A DNA stretch of 64,000 nucleotides from Aquila chrysaetos chrysaetos (GCF_900496995.4 NC_044023.1:24994453-25058452), one strand, 5' to 3'; shown: positions 26,748 through 40,114, counted from the first letter of the stretch. Translations and numbers: made by a program. Notes: generated by a model from the sequence alone, not told the origin.

Positions 26748-28509
26748 GTATGTATAACACCAGGGACATCTATCTGGTGATGTTGGCATAGTACTTGGCT
26801 GAGATCATTAGATCCAATGTACAGTTCCAGGTTCTAATGTATATATTTACTACTGTAACTAAGAGGAGGGGAAGGATAGGAGGTCTGCTGCAATACCCTG
26901 ACACAGAGTTCTCAAAAGGCACTTTCTTCTCTAAGATCACCCCGCTTGGGCAATGCTGTACCATCACTAAGCAGCTGCTGCATAATAAGAAGGTAGAAGC
27001 CTGTCACAGAAAACCTGCCTGTCTGGCAAGTACTTCCCTAGGGAAGCTCTAAGAGGAAATGTGGAGGACATTCCCCAGTTATGGACCCTGTACTTAATGT
27101 TAATTGGAGGTGGGAGTGCTGCCAGTCACCTACTACCTCAACCCACTGGTTTCTACACCCCAACAGAGGTGGGCTTTTCCATGGCTGGGAATGCAGAGGC
27201 TGCTCTAGTGTTCACTGCCTCCTAGCTTGCAGATGCTCTACTCTCACTAGTCACAGCAGTGGAAGCAAATCAGACTCAGGGATTGCAAGAAGCAGCACGT
27301 AGGTGCCTGCCACCAACTAGGAGCACAGAGCCCTTTCAGAGTGGAAAGAGGAGCTGGCCTCATAGTACCCATAGAAAAAGCCTTCCTCCCTCTTCACAAA
27401 AATGCTGAGAGTTGGTCATGTCTGAAATATTAAAAAGAGCTTAAGAATGAGTAAGAGACACTAATAGAATTATGATCGGTAGCTGGAAATACCGAGCTGG
27501 CTTTCAAATGTCAACATCCCTGCTTCTACTTATGTCTCAGCCGTACCCTTTCCCTGTCTCATGATGATTTCCAGCTCTTCCCCATACCCAGTTTCTGCAG
27601 CTGATTTCTTCCAGCTGCTCAACATCTTCTACTCACCTCCCTTTACCTGAATCAACACATTAGGCTTTGTCATTGCATGTCTTCCCATTTGGCTCCAGCT
27701 AGTTTCTAATGTATCAATCCAGCCTTGCTAAAAATGTGCCAGAACTGCTTTGACAGATGCCATCCAGAGTAATCAAATTCAAGACCATACAGTTAACTGT
27801 GCAATTAAATGGGCATAATGAGCAACAGATTATGATCCTGCACCACAGAACTCCACAAATTCCCATTTCGACTTCCTTAGTGAGGATTATGGGGGCTCAT
27901 TAATACTATTCTTTTCCTTCGACAGAATCAAACGCCCCTCTGCCAGAATGGCTTTCCAAAAGACAACACCCTGGGAAAAAGTACTTAAGTGACCTGGAAA
28001 AGAGACAGCATCCTGGAAAAAGAGATGTTGAGGAAGACACATCTTATGGAGACATTCAGAAGAGGCAGCATCCAGGGAAAAGAGAGATAGAAGATGACCT
28101 TGATGGCTATCTAGAGCTGAAAAAGCGACAGCATCCTGGCAGAAGGTCACTGTTGGATCAGTATGCTGACACCCCCAGTCCACAGCTAACCTACTTGAAA
28201 GAGTTCTCCAAAAGACAGCATCCAGGCAGAAGGTATCTGATGTACAAGCACCAGCATCCTAGCAAAAGAGGCTGGAATGATGAGGTAGACCTAAATGACC
28301 AATATGGTGAGAAACGCCAGCACCCTGGAAAAAGGCATGGGGATTCTGACAGCTCAGATGATGCAGGCCCCTGCAACTTTCAGGAGTCCTTCACCTGTAA
28401 CAAAGGCAGCTTGTTGCTTGATTTAGTAGATGTTAGCAAAGACAGGGTAGAAGAAAAACGTCAGCACCCAGGAAAAAGATCAGCATGGGAGAGTGAAACA
28501 GAGGAATGA
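26552..28509 (+). CDS. TRH: Pro-thyrotropin-releasing hormone (TRH precursor)
   Basis: Coding exons are 26,552-26,747 and 27,926-28,509, giving 259 aa plus stop. This is the secreted prohormone cut by prohormone convertases at dibasic sites to release QHPG. The Gln becomes pyroglutamate and the Gly donates the C-terminal amide, yielding pGlu-His-Pro-NH2, the hypothalamic releaser of TSH (and prolactin). The start ATG opens a clear signal peptide (residues 1 to about 20-23, leucine-rich core). Exon 3 carries QHPG units framed by basic pairs at Q79, Q93, Q113, Q134, Q163, Q197 and Q245. An eighth unit at Q175 is decayed (KH-QHPS-KR). Spacers are acidic. The only post-signal cysteines are C215 and C223. 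The intron is phase 1 with GT-AG ends. Human has six units and rat five, so seven intact units is a high count. Identity is certain. Confidence 0.98.
27926..28509 (+). CDS. TRH: TRH coding exon 3 with all TRH units
   Basis: Acceptor is TTCGACAG|AATC. It encodes residues 66-259, all eight TRH-like units and the stop (TGA, 28,507-28,509). Keeping the whole repeat array in the last exon matches other vertebrate TRH genes. Confidence 0.97.
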
Positions 28510-29430
28510 GAAAATAATTGTGTATCATTTGCATTTAGTGAAGTAAACTGCCAGATCACTAAAAAATTCTGTTCACTCCCTTCTGGCTTCCTGCTGCTGA
28601 CCTCTGCACCTATCTTTCAGTGCATTAATGTTTCCATTTAAGTTAATGGCTTTGTCACACACTTAAAGGAACTAAAGGACCCAGTTGAATGGGACAGGCA
28701 AGTACTGAGGGTCTTCAACTCCCTTACTTTAGGAAGTTATAAGTACTCATTTCCTTATGGGCCCAGACCCCAGAATAATCCCACTGTGTGTGTCCAATTT
28801 TCTGTTCCCAAATGACTAAACCAGGCTCTTAAATATCTGTTCTGATGTTACTAAAGTGGAATAATTACATGGTTTCCTCTCACATCAGTGAAATCAGTAA
28901 ATTAATAGAGACAGAGAAAAAAGAACAACATATATGACAATTATTTCAAAATGAAATTGAATAGGTTTTCAATTCTAAATGACACATTAATGAGACCTGA
29001 ACCCTTGCATACTACAATCTGTCCAGACAGTAAGCACTGAACAGAGATAGGAACTGTTCCAACTGGAACGGATTAGATGACTGACTTCATAGTTTGACTT
29101 GGAACTGGCACACAAAACCCCTTTTCATCGAAGAGGCTGCACAGTGCAAAGGGTTAATTCATCCCAGAGCATCTGAACCGCAAGTTGTGAACCTGACTGC
29201 ATACACCCCATACTACAACTCCCATCCTGGTGTGTCCACATTTCAGTCATGCCACTTGAAATCATGACTTCTCCTCAGATATTTAAAAATGAAACGAGCA
29301 GACATCCTCTTCTTCCAATACGGATTTCTGATTTCTCTCCTCTCAAAGGAATGCTTTTACTTTCCATGGTCAGACTCCCAAAAGTGTTTATTTGATATGA
29401 ATGATTCAATAAACATCAACAGTCAACTAT
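28510..29430 (+). other. TRH: TRH 3' untranslated region (predicted)
   Basis: Runs from the stop codon to a polyadenylation signal AATAAA at 29,408-29,413, which has a GT-rich stretch (GGGTGTCC, then TTGGTTTTG) downstream. A second cluster of AATAAA at about 29,495-29,507 could serve as an alternative end. Confidence 0.55.
29408..29413 (+). terminator. TRH: Polyadenylation signal, TRH
   Basis: AATAAA about 900 nt after the stop, followed by a GT-rich element. It is the first canonical signal downstream of the CDS that I could find. Confidence 0.5.
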
Positions 29431-32400
29431 GGGTGTCCTTATTGGTTTTGCAAACATACTGTAATAGAGTGAAAAACATAAAACCAACCCAAGCTAAATA
29501 AATAAATTAACATCAAAGAGTATTTTTCTAGGCACAATCTCCTTGCATTTTGGTGGTCAGCACATGTTCACATGTAAAACTGTTTTGCTACTTTAGTGGA
29601 AGGATGATTTGCGTATAGATAGATTCCCTTTTTAAATCTTCTACCTCTACGACACACAAACTTATGCATCTGGGCTAAACCCACAGCAACTTTGTCACCT
29701 AGTTCACAGGGAACTTTATTAGAAGTCTGATTTCCTGTTCACAGGTCTAAACAATAGATTTACTGATTTTTGCAATTAATGTGCAGTTATTGAGTGCATT
29801 GAGTTATTCATATCACTTCTTGTACATTCAAAATGCATGTCAATATTTCGCTAGAATGTTATTTTTTATAAACAAATGAGTGTGTTTTCCACTGACATTC
29901 ATCCTTCTCAATACCATCAAGACACATTAAGTGCCTTGAGTGCTCCTTTTAAATACGATTGTTTCCCCACTCAGTGCCTCAGAGCACTTCCTCAGTTATA
30001 GAAGTTAGTTTTGCCATATGATTTAGTTACCCTGAAGAAGAACAATTAATCATCTCAGTGAGTTTCACTGAAGTTAGATGCTCCCAGGCTGATCAACACA
30101 TAACATGGACTATCAAATGATTTCTAACTTTGGAGATAATATGCTATTTAATATATGTGACAACTGGCAGACCTCCTCTATTGACAGGGGTTTTCTAATT
30201 AAGAAGTGCTGAAGAAATCCTCAGAGGAGGTAGCTGGGAATATTCCATACACTTCAAATTCCTTCAGCACACTTTCTGTGTATGATGCCTTTTAAAATGT
30301 TCAGTTTTCATTTTATAAGGGGAAAAAAGATTTCTCTAAAGAATACCATTCCATATAGCATTTCCGGCAATGAATGAATGCTTCTTAAACCTCAGGGAAC
30401 ACTACTATACAAGACCACCACCACTTGCTACAAAATGTCCAAAATAAGTGAAAAACAGGAAAGAAAAAAATACCAAGTGGGTAGACATGGGCAACAGCAA
30501 AAACTCATCACAGCTCCTGCAAGACAAGGATGCTGCTGTGGCTGCTGCAAGAAAGCCAAGGTGGGGAAGGGAGAGAAGCATGAAAGCCCAAGGACAAAGT
30601 TTTTAATGTGCAGCTACAAACAGCTGGTTCAAGCTATTAGGTTACTGCCTATAAAATCCACCATTCTGAATAAGTGTCAGATGCCCTGTATTATCAATAA
30701 ATCAATCACTTATTGAAAAGGAAAGGTGTAGCCAGTGAAAAGCTAGCACAACTGATTTTATGTAAGTCTAATTTTTCCATCTTCTGTAATTTAGGTTCTG
30801 AGTGCTCCGGTATTTTCAGATGCCAAGTTCAGCCAGGGGCTAGTCATCTGTTTAAAAGCAAGGCTATCACTAGTATAATTTTTTAAGGAATTATTTCTAT
30901 TGGTTTTGAGTTGTTTTGCTTTGTTGGGTTTGTGTTTTGTTTTTTTTAAAAAGCCAAGCCTGAGCTGACAGCACTTTACAGTAAATCAGATTTATCACGT
31001 CACTATTATCATGCCTGCAGTTTTTTAAATTTGCCTCAGTTTGGAGCTGCTGAAAATACACTTGCCTGGCTGGGAGAGGCACAATGTAGACAGATACTGG
31101 GAGAGCTTTGACCCATTTCAATTACTTTAAAAAAAACCCAACTTTGTTACTCCAGCGAAAGGTCTCTGGAAAATGACAGAAACACTCTCAGGGATTCCTG
31201 GACAGGGGTGGGATCACATGTGAAAGATCCCTTCCAAGTTGTGTAGGCCAGTAGCCAGTTTAAAGGACAAGACAGATTTCCATTCAGAGAAGCACATGTA
31301 CAGGTCCTGATGCTGGCCTGACATGTCCATGAACAGAAAACAGAGTAATTTGGTGACTGAAACATGAGCCAAAAGTCCTGAGCTTCTGTCAATGACCTGG
31401 GTTTGAAAATTCTAGAAACTTGAAGAGGATGACCCTGGAAACAGAACTGAATACAGGACAACGTTCTGCATTGTATTTCCCATGGATATAACAGTCAAAA
31501 GAGCCAGCAAATCTGCTACTGAGGCACCATAAAAATGCAACCATCATTGCCAAGTAGCTAGAAAAGTGACAGCCCTGACAGAAATCCCAAGAGGATGAAG
31601 TAGGATGCTCTTAACCCCCCACAGATATTTGTCTAATTATAGCTAGTTGTAGTTCTCTTTTATACTTGGGTCCCTGCACCTACATGATTATTCTGATTAT
31701 GCTAAACATGGCTCATGGAGCTACATCATCTCTGAAAAGACCTGGAGATAGAGCTACAAGTGCAACCTAGGAAAGAATAAAATTAATTACCGAATTCAAT
31801 TTTTGCAGGTAGGTTAGCACTTGCACCTGGTGGGGATCTAATAACCTTATTTGATCCCATGCATTTTTTGAAACATAAGACCATTTACAAAAAGGGAACA
31901 AAAATCCTGGGTTTTTTCCATTTTATATTAAATTCTCACTTTAAAACTTTCAAAAGCTAGCATTTACTTTCAATGGAGAAAATTACTCAATCATTACTTG
32001 CATAAAAGACTGTCACTCAAGAAAAGGAAGGAGAGGGTTTTCATTGGGGAAAAAGATCACATATTTTAAGAGTTCTCCTACATTTTTTAAGTAACCCAAA
32101 CCAACATTTCAATCTTGCCAATAAAATTTGTCCAGATTTTTGTTTTGATTGAAAGTACATTTTCTCTCAGTATCTGCATGAAAATTTCACCTCTCTTAAT
32201 GAGTTTCTTCCTGTCTTCCGCAGTCTTGCAGATATACCACCATTCAAGTACAACATTCTTTCTCCTACAGACATCATCCTCAGAGGACTGCCTGCCATTT
32301 GTGATTTGACAGTTTTGTGACTATGAAACACACATAAGCACAAGTTCTGAAGTTATGTATCTGTCAGATTTAGCTACACAATAAAAACTTTTTGGCTCTG

Positions 32401-33139
32401 GAGTTTGGCTAAGGGACCAACCAGAGAACAACCAGCTTCTATACTATAATGCTCTGCTTCTTTGAATAGTAAATACAGTGCAATCTGTTAGCAACATGAA
32501 CTACACAGATATATACTACTTAGTTATAAGGTAAGAGTTTGTTAGTTGCACATCTCTCACCATCTTATTTTTATTGTATACCTTCCTGTCACTGTAATCT
32601 TTTATTAGAATTTAACATCCATGCAAACATCTACACGTTACTAGCTTTGCTCAGTCACACACATAAATGTACTTGTGCATTTTGATAATTGCAGAACAGG
32701 GCCTTTAAGTTGCAAAGTTCCTTGATGAAGTACACCATCCGTCTGTAAGAAAGACAGTCTGTGGCTCTTCAGGAATGATAACAAATCAATAGCAGACTTG
32801 GTCCAAAGGTCATGGAAGTCAGTGGAAAAATCTCCTTTGTCCTCTGCAGAATCTGGATTAGGTCCACAGAGCAAAGCTGTGTACTGGCCCTAATGTGGCA
32901 CCACAGTCATGGAAAATCTTATTTCCAGCTTTAATTGAGACTAAAATAACCATGCACAAATTAGTTCTTTGTTTACTCTACTGCAGTTTTACATTTCTGG
33001 CATGTTACCAGTTATTGAGACATAAGGTATTTTGATTCCTAAAGAGCAACTTTTACAAGTGTTTTCAATGGGAGGGGAAAGTTGATGTGAACAAGCTGTA
33101 TAATTAACATTTCCTGCAACTGTTTTCAACTCCTCTCAC

Positions 33140-33390
33140 CATTACTGTTCTGTGCCCCCTCCCACACACGCATCAGCCTTGACCTCTTTGCTAACCCACT
33201 GTAATTAGCATGGGCTGAGTGTTTCCAAGGGACATGTGGCCCCAACAAAGCCCTTTATTACTACTTTTAATGACTCATTAGTTGGAGAAAGTTTGAAAAC
33301 ATCATCATCATAGCTGAAGTTAGAGTCACTGCTTGCCTGGTAACTCACTCAGTTAACATTAAACAGCCAGCTGCAATTTTAAAGCATCAG
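33140..33390. promoter_or_regulatory. Candidate conserved non-coding element
   Basis: A non-repetitive stretch holding GTAATTAGCATG (homeodomain core), a perfect AP-1 site TGACTCA (33,271-33,277) and a CTTTATTACTACTTTTAA block (MEF2-like AT core). It stands out from simpler flanks. Function is inferred only from motif density. Confidence 0.2.
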
Positions 33391-36300
33391 TCAGGACATT
33401 GCTACAAAAAAACCCTATCATCAAAAGCAGTCAAGTGGAGAAGCATTGCAGAAGGGATGAGCTGGGGTGAGGTCCAGGGGGTACAGAGACATGACACAAA
33501 AGATGCAGACAGGGAAATCTGTCTCTTCTTAGGAAATGGATATGTGGACTATGTGCATTAGAGTGCAGAAGTCCTGCTTCCCTCCTAACAAGAACAGCAT
33601 AAACTCCCCACTCCTACAGGGTAATGAGGAAGGATTCAGGTTGAACACAGAGACCTCTGACAAAAACAGATGGGGAAGTTCCTTGAGAAAACTTAGTTAT
33701 CTACCTACCTTGAGATTACTTTTAGACCTGTGCGAAGACATTTGTGGTTTGTTTTCATTGATGAAACCACTGCAGCTTAAAAGTCCTAAGAAGGAAACCA
33801 AGAAAAGGACATTTATCAGTTATCTGCCAATTCACTTTGTCTGCTTACATGACATGAAGGAGCACAGGCTGAAGGAGGGTAAAGCAGAATGAAAATCTTA
33901 TTAGATCACAAATTGCATTGCTGTGCTAGAGCATGATATTGGTTCCTGACAGAGATGGGGCATGTCAGATACTAATATAATGGAATGATCGTAGCCAAAA
34001 GGCAAAGACAGCTTTTGAGTTTATTTCAGCCACTTTGGTTTGAACTGACAGCCAGTGATCCAGACAAGAAAGCAGTATCTCACAGACACACTGGCACAGG
34101 CAGTATTGAATGACATTCACAGCTGACATACACTGCACCTTCCTCACATTCACATGAATTGGAAAGAGGGAAAACCTGGCCTTAATAAATCACACAAATA
34201 CTCCTGCAAAATGGGATGGAGGTAAACCGGGATCCAGCTTGCCATATCAAAGAAAGTTAGTTCATTACCATCTTCTCTCTATAATGGATATCCTAAGTGA
34301 ATGCAACCAAGTATGATGCAGCGTACACACTTTAATAGCTGGTTGGTATAGGGAAAATATAAGATTATGACTGAGAAAACTAGGGAAAGTGACCTGCTTT
34401 GAAGAGGTTGCCTGAAATAGGACTGCTGTTTTAAACTCATTTTCAGAGAGAAGCATGTTTCCAGCCTAACTTCCCTCTTGATTCTGAAGATGGTACTGAT
34501 GTGTGGGGTGCCTGAAGAAACTACTGTAAAAACAGAAGGAGGAGGAGAGAGAAAAGCCAAGACAAATGAAAAATATAGTAAGACTTTATGAAAGGTTCTC
34601 TGAGCCAAAGCAGTCAAGACAAAAAGCAAGCTCTTTGAACAAGCAGGTGCTGAAGACGACAGCAACAGCTGCCCTGCAAAAAATCACAAATCATTCACTG
34701 TCAAATACCCACTGTTGAGGGTATTCCGCTTATTGATTTTAGACATGCTGATCTCAAGATGGGAATTGGTTACTGTACAAATTTGTAGGGGAAATAGAAA
34801 ACAAGAGAGGCTATAGGAGACAGCACCCAAATATGGGTGTGCTTGAAATCTGAAATGAGCCCTGAACGTAATCTAGACATTGTGGCGTATGGATCCTACA
34901 GTTAAAACATTACATAAAATGTAAACACAAAGGAATTCTGAATCTTCCTGTCTCTCCTCTTTATAATTCACCTACTCTATGCAAAAGTGGTGCCATTCCA
35001 TGGCACTCAAGACCAGTATATGTCAGATTCTTCAGCAGTGTTAAGGGACCAGATAAACTTGTGTAGATGACTGGCCTGCCAGTACTGAAGCAGTTAATAG
35101 GCAAATCAGATAAATGGGGCTCAACAAGTTGTCAGCTGCAGCTCTTACAAATTATCATTCTGTCAGTTTTGACTGATGAGTCTGCAAACACAGGAAAAAT
35201 CATGGGTTTGGCATGGAAATGTAGCTTCTATCCTCTCTACACAGATTAATTAAACAAATTTGTTTTGTATCACAATGTTTACTATAAGCAACTTGAGTAT
35301 ATTGAATATATGAGTTTTGTTAAAAGGAACAGTGATATGCAAATTTTTTACTTCTCTGAACAAAATTAAAAATACAGAAAATGTTGGTTTAGATCCACCT
35401 AAACAAACAAAAAAAATTTTCTCAGATAAATTAAAATCAAAGCATCATTTTATGCTGTAGGAAGAATTTTGTGCTACCCTTTTCAATGTTAGGAGATTTA
35501 AAATGAAATTTTTTTTAAATTTATCGTTAAATTATAAAATTTAATTTAGGCCAATTTTAAACACAGCATCAATTTAAATTAACTAGCTGTTTAGTTTATG
35601 GAATACTGAGGAAGAACATTTTGATTTTCCACGCTGCTTCCATCCCAAAGTCTATATTGAACTCAACACTGTTAATTTTCAGATATTTAAAACTTTTTTT
35701 TCAGTGAGTAAGCCATATTTATGCAAAAATGTTCCACTGCATTCCTTGAGAAGTAGACAGGCATCATTGACAATTACTTCTAGTCTACATTTACCTCTCC
35801 TGTGCTGGGATCAGATTCCATTATTTAACATTCCAAATGGCACTGGAGATATTACAAGAAGTCAAAGAATACACCTGAACATAACTGGAATACATTTCTG
35901 ACAGGACTGTGCCATGCTACAGGGCTTACTGTGTCCCTCTTCTCAGTTGTATTCCCACTGAAGTCTCTCCTCTTGGACATTAGTAGCAATGACCAAGTTA
36001 GCAACAGACCAGGTCCTAAAATTCACTGTTCGAGTTATTACAACAGCTCACAAACATATTTTAAAACTTATTTACTCAGTGTTTGCAAAGGACTTTGAGT
36101 ACAGCAGAGTAGGAGGAGCTACATAATGGCTGTGGGGTTTTGCAGGCTGAGCTTTTATATTCCAGTGGCAGAACTGGGCAGTACATGCCTGACTTTGCTT
36201 CTTGAACAAGTGTTTGGAACACATTCCTTTCCTGTGCGGTTGCTCTTTTTCATTGATTCACAATGGTAAGCCATTACTGATTCAAATTCAGTTTCCAACA

Positions 36301-37324
36301 GCATCTGTAGCATCTCAGTAAGGTTTAATTTGTCCCCAGATAACTCTCTTCCTATTGCAACTAGCTGGATGAAGAAAAATTAATTTTTGAAGAAGCGTAA
36401 ACTGGATTGCTTTAGACTGACCTGGATTTTTTCATTTTGTGAACACTCTGTGAGGGAAAGTGTGATGAGCCTGACTAAGTGACAAGCAGCCAAAGTCTGT
36501 TTTTCATTTACACTAGCATAAACCTAGATTATGCTCCACCTCTGTAAAGAGACATGGGGCCCTCAGGTACACAGGAGCCCAAATTTCCCTTTGGGAGCAA
36601 ACGGACACCATTCAACACATCACTACACTTGGCATGCTAACTTTGTATTATTGCTTCTATAATTCTCTCTGAGACTCCCAGTAGGACTCTAATGCTCTCA
36701 TAAAGATCCAAATCATATTAAACAGGCACAATCACTTAATGGGGAATGAGTTCCTCAGGAAGTGCTAAAGACCATTTCTATTCAGAAACATGCAAACAAA
36801 TGGAATCTTTCTTTCAAAATGTTAAATGACATTTCTCTTTTCAAGAATGATTGACACAACATGGCGTTTTATCAGTAATTCAAAAAGATTCATTTGGTGA
36901 GATGTGTTGTCATAGTCTGTGGTCAAATGTACAACATGCAAAAGAGCACAATTAACTAACTAAAGAGTCAGTGAAATGTTTGATTTCTAGTGCACATCCC
37001 AGCATGTTACTGTTCTCATCACAACTTACTGCAGGCAGTCCTTCTCACTGTATTGTTTGTATCCCAGCTGTAGGCTATTAGACTTCCATTGTTGTATTTA
37101 CCATTTTAATAAGCCTTTAAGACTTTCCTTTTGAAAATGAGCAGTTACTGAAGCTATAGAGAAAGGCAGGTTTAAGGAAAGATCTTGCTGTTCAGTACAG
37201 TCTCGCTTTTCCTTATATCTGATTCTTACTACTTCTGAATGACAGGAGAGGACCGAGCTGCCTGGGTCACCGGGGCCTCACAGCAAAACAGGCAGGACTA
37301 TCCTGCCTGCTGCAAGAGAAGGGG

Positions 37325-37359
<35 letters not shown>
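37325..37359 (+). repeat. Poly(A) run, about 35 bases
   Basis: Uninterrupted A tract followed by CAAAAAACAAACAAAC. It could be the tail of an old retroposed sequence on the + strand, but the upstream 80 bases match no family I know. Confidence 0.9.
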
Positions 37360-40114
37360 AAAAAACAAACAAACTTTAAAACAAATGGCTAAGCAGCCCC
37401 ATGTGCTGTGAAATCCACTGCAAAGGCCCCCAGAAGGTCTTAGATTGCTCTCAGGCGTGCTTGGTGTGCCATCTAGTGACAGGCATGTCTTGTCCTGTCC
37501 CTACACCCACTAAAGGAACAAAACACACACATGAAGCAGGAACAAGACTGAAATGCCTACAGACCCACCCGACCCCCCCCCGACCCCCAAGCCCTACATC
37601 TATTCTCGTCTTCTTTTTCTCTTATTCCCACTATTGTCCTTCTCATACTTACTACTCTCCCATCCAAGCACAGATCTTTCACCTCTTCTGGAGCTTGGAT
37701 TGCTGGAGCATTCTTTTACTGGATCAGTGAGTTATAAATCCCTGGCCTCAACAGAGGTCTGGACAAAATGAGCAAGGTAACAACAAAGGGAGAGATAGTT
37801 GGTTCCACCTGAGCTTTCCCAAGGAACAAGTACAGCTCACTGCTAGGGAACAGCCCAGTTCCCGCAAACCTAGGGGAAAGAGGATGACACCACAGCAGGT
37901 AAATCCTCAAAGGCACTGAGCCTCAGGCTGCTTCCTGCTCTCATCCTCCAAGGACAGGAACACAATCAGGAAAAACAGTACCCTGTGTTGCTCCAGATCT
38001 GCCCCCCTCAAGCATTACAGTGCAAACCCCTCCTTCACATCCCCAGCTACCCACTTCCTCCTACCCTATACAAAGCCCTCAGATTAGTACACAGGTGCCA
38101 CATCAGGGATGGGGATCAATTAAACCCTGGATTTTCCGCTCTGTTTTGAAAGAAATGTTGCCTTACGGACAAGCTAATGCAATTCTTAGCTTCCAGTCTG
38201 ACAGATGCAGCAGATACATGGGGTAATACAGGGATACTTCGGTATAAGTGAGCATCATAAGACATAAATGAATGGAAAAAATGGGAGTCTGAGGGCCAAA
38301 CTCACATCTGGTGAATCAAAGGGAAATACAATATCATTTACAAACTGTTCCCTTAAAGCTTGCCTGCAGTGCCTTCCTTTGACTTCTTTCAGAACTGTAA
38401 AAGACAACTCACATAGTACAGTATTAAAGGAAACTTCAAAACTGTGAGCATAACCCACACTCTTAATGATTTCCTTGAAGGAAGTGTGTGCCTGCCCCAA
38501 AGAATGGCAAAAGCAGTACAAAAAGTCAGATGGTTACTTCTATTTTTCCCTTTTCATCCTTTAAGTACTGTCCTTCTTTACATACACTGCTAGTTTCATT
38601 TCTAGTCCCTATAGGCTGAGGACTTCTCAAGTTTTAAAATTAAACTGGTAACACTTAAAAATATTTTCATGTTCTTAAGACCTTGTGGCTAATACAGCCC
38701 CTTAACTTATTAAATAAATAAATAATAAAAAACCTAATAATCAATCATACCTTCTTAAAAAAGCATAAAATTTACCTGAGTGCACTGCAGGGACAGTACC
38801 TGACCAGGGCAGCTTTTACAGCATGATAAGATCTCTTGTCAGTTTTTAATATCAAAGAGAAATTGGGTCTCTGTTTTGCATGCTGAATAGGAAGGTGACT
38901 GTAACTGGGGTTCCACATTATTTCCACAGCTGCCTGTTTCTCTCTTTATAACTGAATCAAGACTGCATGGTTTTGAAAACCAGAGAGTAATGGTTCTTAA
39001 CAGCAAACTCTGCATGTAAAAAATCAGAGAGTTTGTTTATAACATTCATTTACTCCTATGGTTAAATCAGTTCAGTTTTAAGACCTTGATTTCCCATTAT
39101 ACTTTTGCTGGATGATGGAATTATAAATACAAACCAGGTGAAATTCATTGGTGATGTGACAAGGTGCTGAGAGTGGTCATGTAATAGTCAGCCCACAAAG
39201 ACCAGATTGCAGGAATGAGACCAAATTTCAGCACGGCTACTAAAACCAGCTTGTAGATGAATCCCTTATCCCATCTGGGACCATCTGACATCCTTTAGCT
39301 GGGATTTGAAGTCCCTAGGAGTTAGGCATCTAGTTATAATTCAAGCCTTGGAAAACATCCTGCCCACCCCTCCCCGATCCCTGTTGAGAATGTTTTAAAG
39401 GACTTAACTTCAAGGATTAAAGTGCAGGACATTAACAGTGAAAATCCACCTTTAATGGATAGGACTCAAGTGTAAATAGCATTGTCACGTAAGAAAATTT
39501 CTGCCTCTAAGAGTCTGCAATTCTAACAGATGAAGCAGAAGTATGGTTACACACTCCTATGATTTTCTCCATACACTAGGGAATGTGGGACAGCACAGAT
39601 TTCTGCTGGTGGAGACTAAACAGAAACCAGCATCAGAAAGCGGATATTGAAAAGCTTGTCATGGATTTACACAACTCTTGGTCATGTGGCAAGGGCAAGC
39701 AGTAGTGGGATTCCTGGATTCTATCTGTGGCTCTGCGAGTAGCCTGTCATCTAGTGCTACGGTTTACAGTTTTGGAACACTTTCTTTTGAATGACTTGGC
39801 AGGCTAAGAAAGGGAACATCAGGCTTGTCGTTGTTAGCAACGCTGGTCCTTCTTCCCAGCTTGCTCAGTAACAAGGATACAAACCACCACCAGCAACTAG
39901 CAGAAGAGGCAAGTGTTATGCGAGGTCTCCCGAAGCAGCGGGAGGCCAGAGAGGGAGCCCGCCTCCCCCGCTCCGGAGAGGATTCTGTCACCACCACCTC
40001 ATACTGCCGCTCTCATACACACCTGCGAGCCTCGGGACGCTCCAGCACCCCATGATCAGGGCCTATTCCAGGGTGGCCGAAAACAGGGGAGCAGCCACCG
40101 CACCTCCCTCAGGG

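Larger units (their letters stand above)
29520..39900. other. Intergenic sequence between TRH and RBSN
   Basis: About 10 kb with no readable gene. It contains a long poly(A) run (37,325-37,359), a C-rich stretch near 37,566-37,587 and a complex unique block at about 33,140-33,390 that may be regulatory. Open frames of up to 128 codons show no family resemblance. Confidence 0.55.

Noticed and set aside
27964-28490. TRH coding repeats as a possible tandem DNA repeat array
   Set aside because: The repeat is at the peptide level with variable spacing and degenerate codons. It is explained by the prohormone design rather than a satellite.
30378-30716. 112-codon frame with CCCGCCKK
   Set aside because: The Cys run comes from a GCTGCTGTGGCTGCTGC low-complexity stretch. 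There is no homology or splice context.
34279-34665. 128-codon minus-strand frame with hydrophobic segments
   Set aside because: AT-rich sequence often gives Phe/Leu/Ser-rich frames. There are no partner exons or family features.
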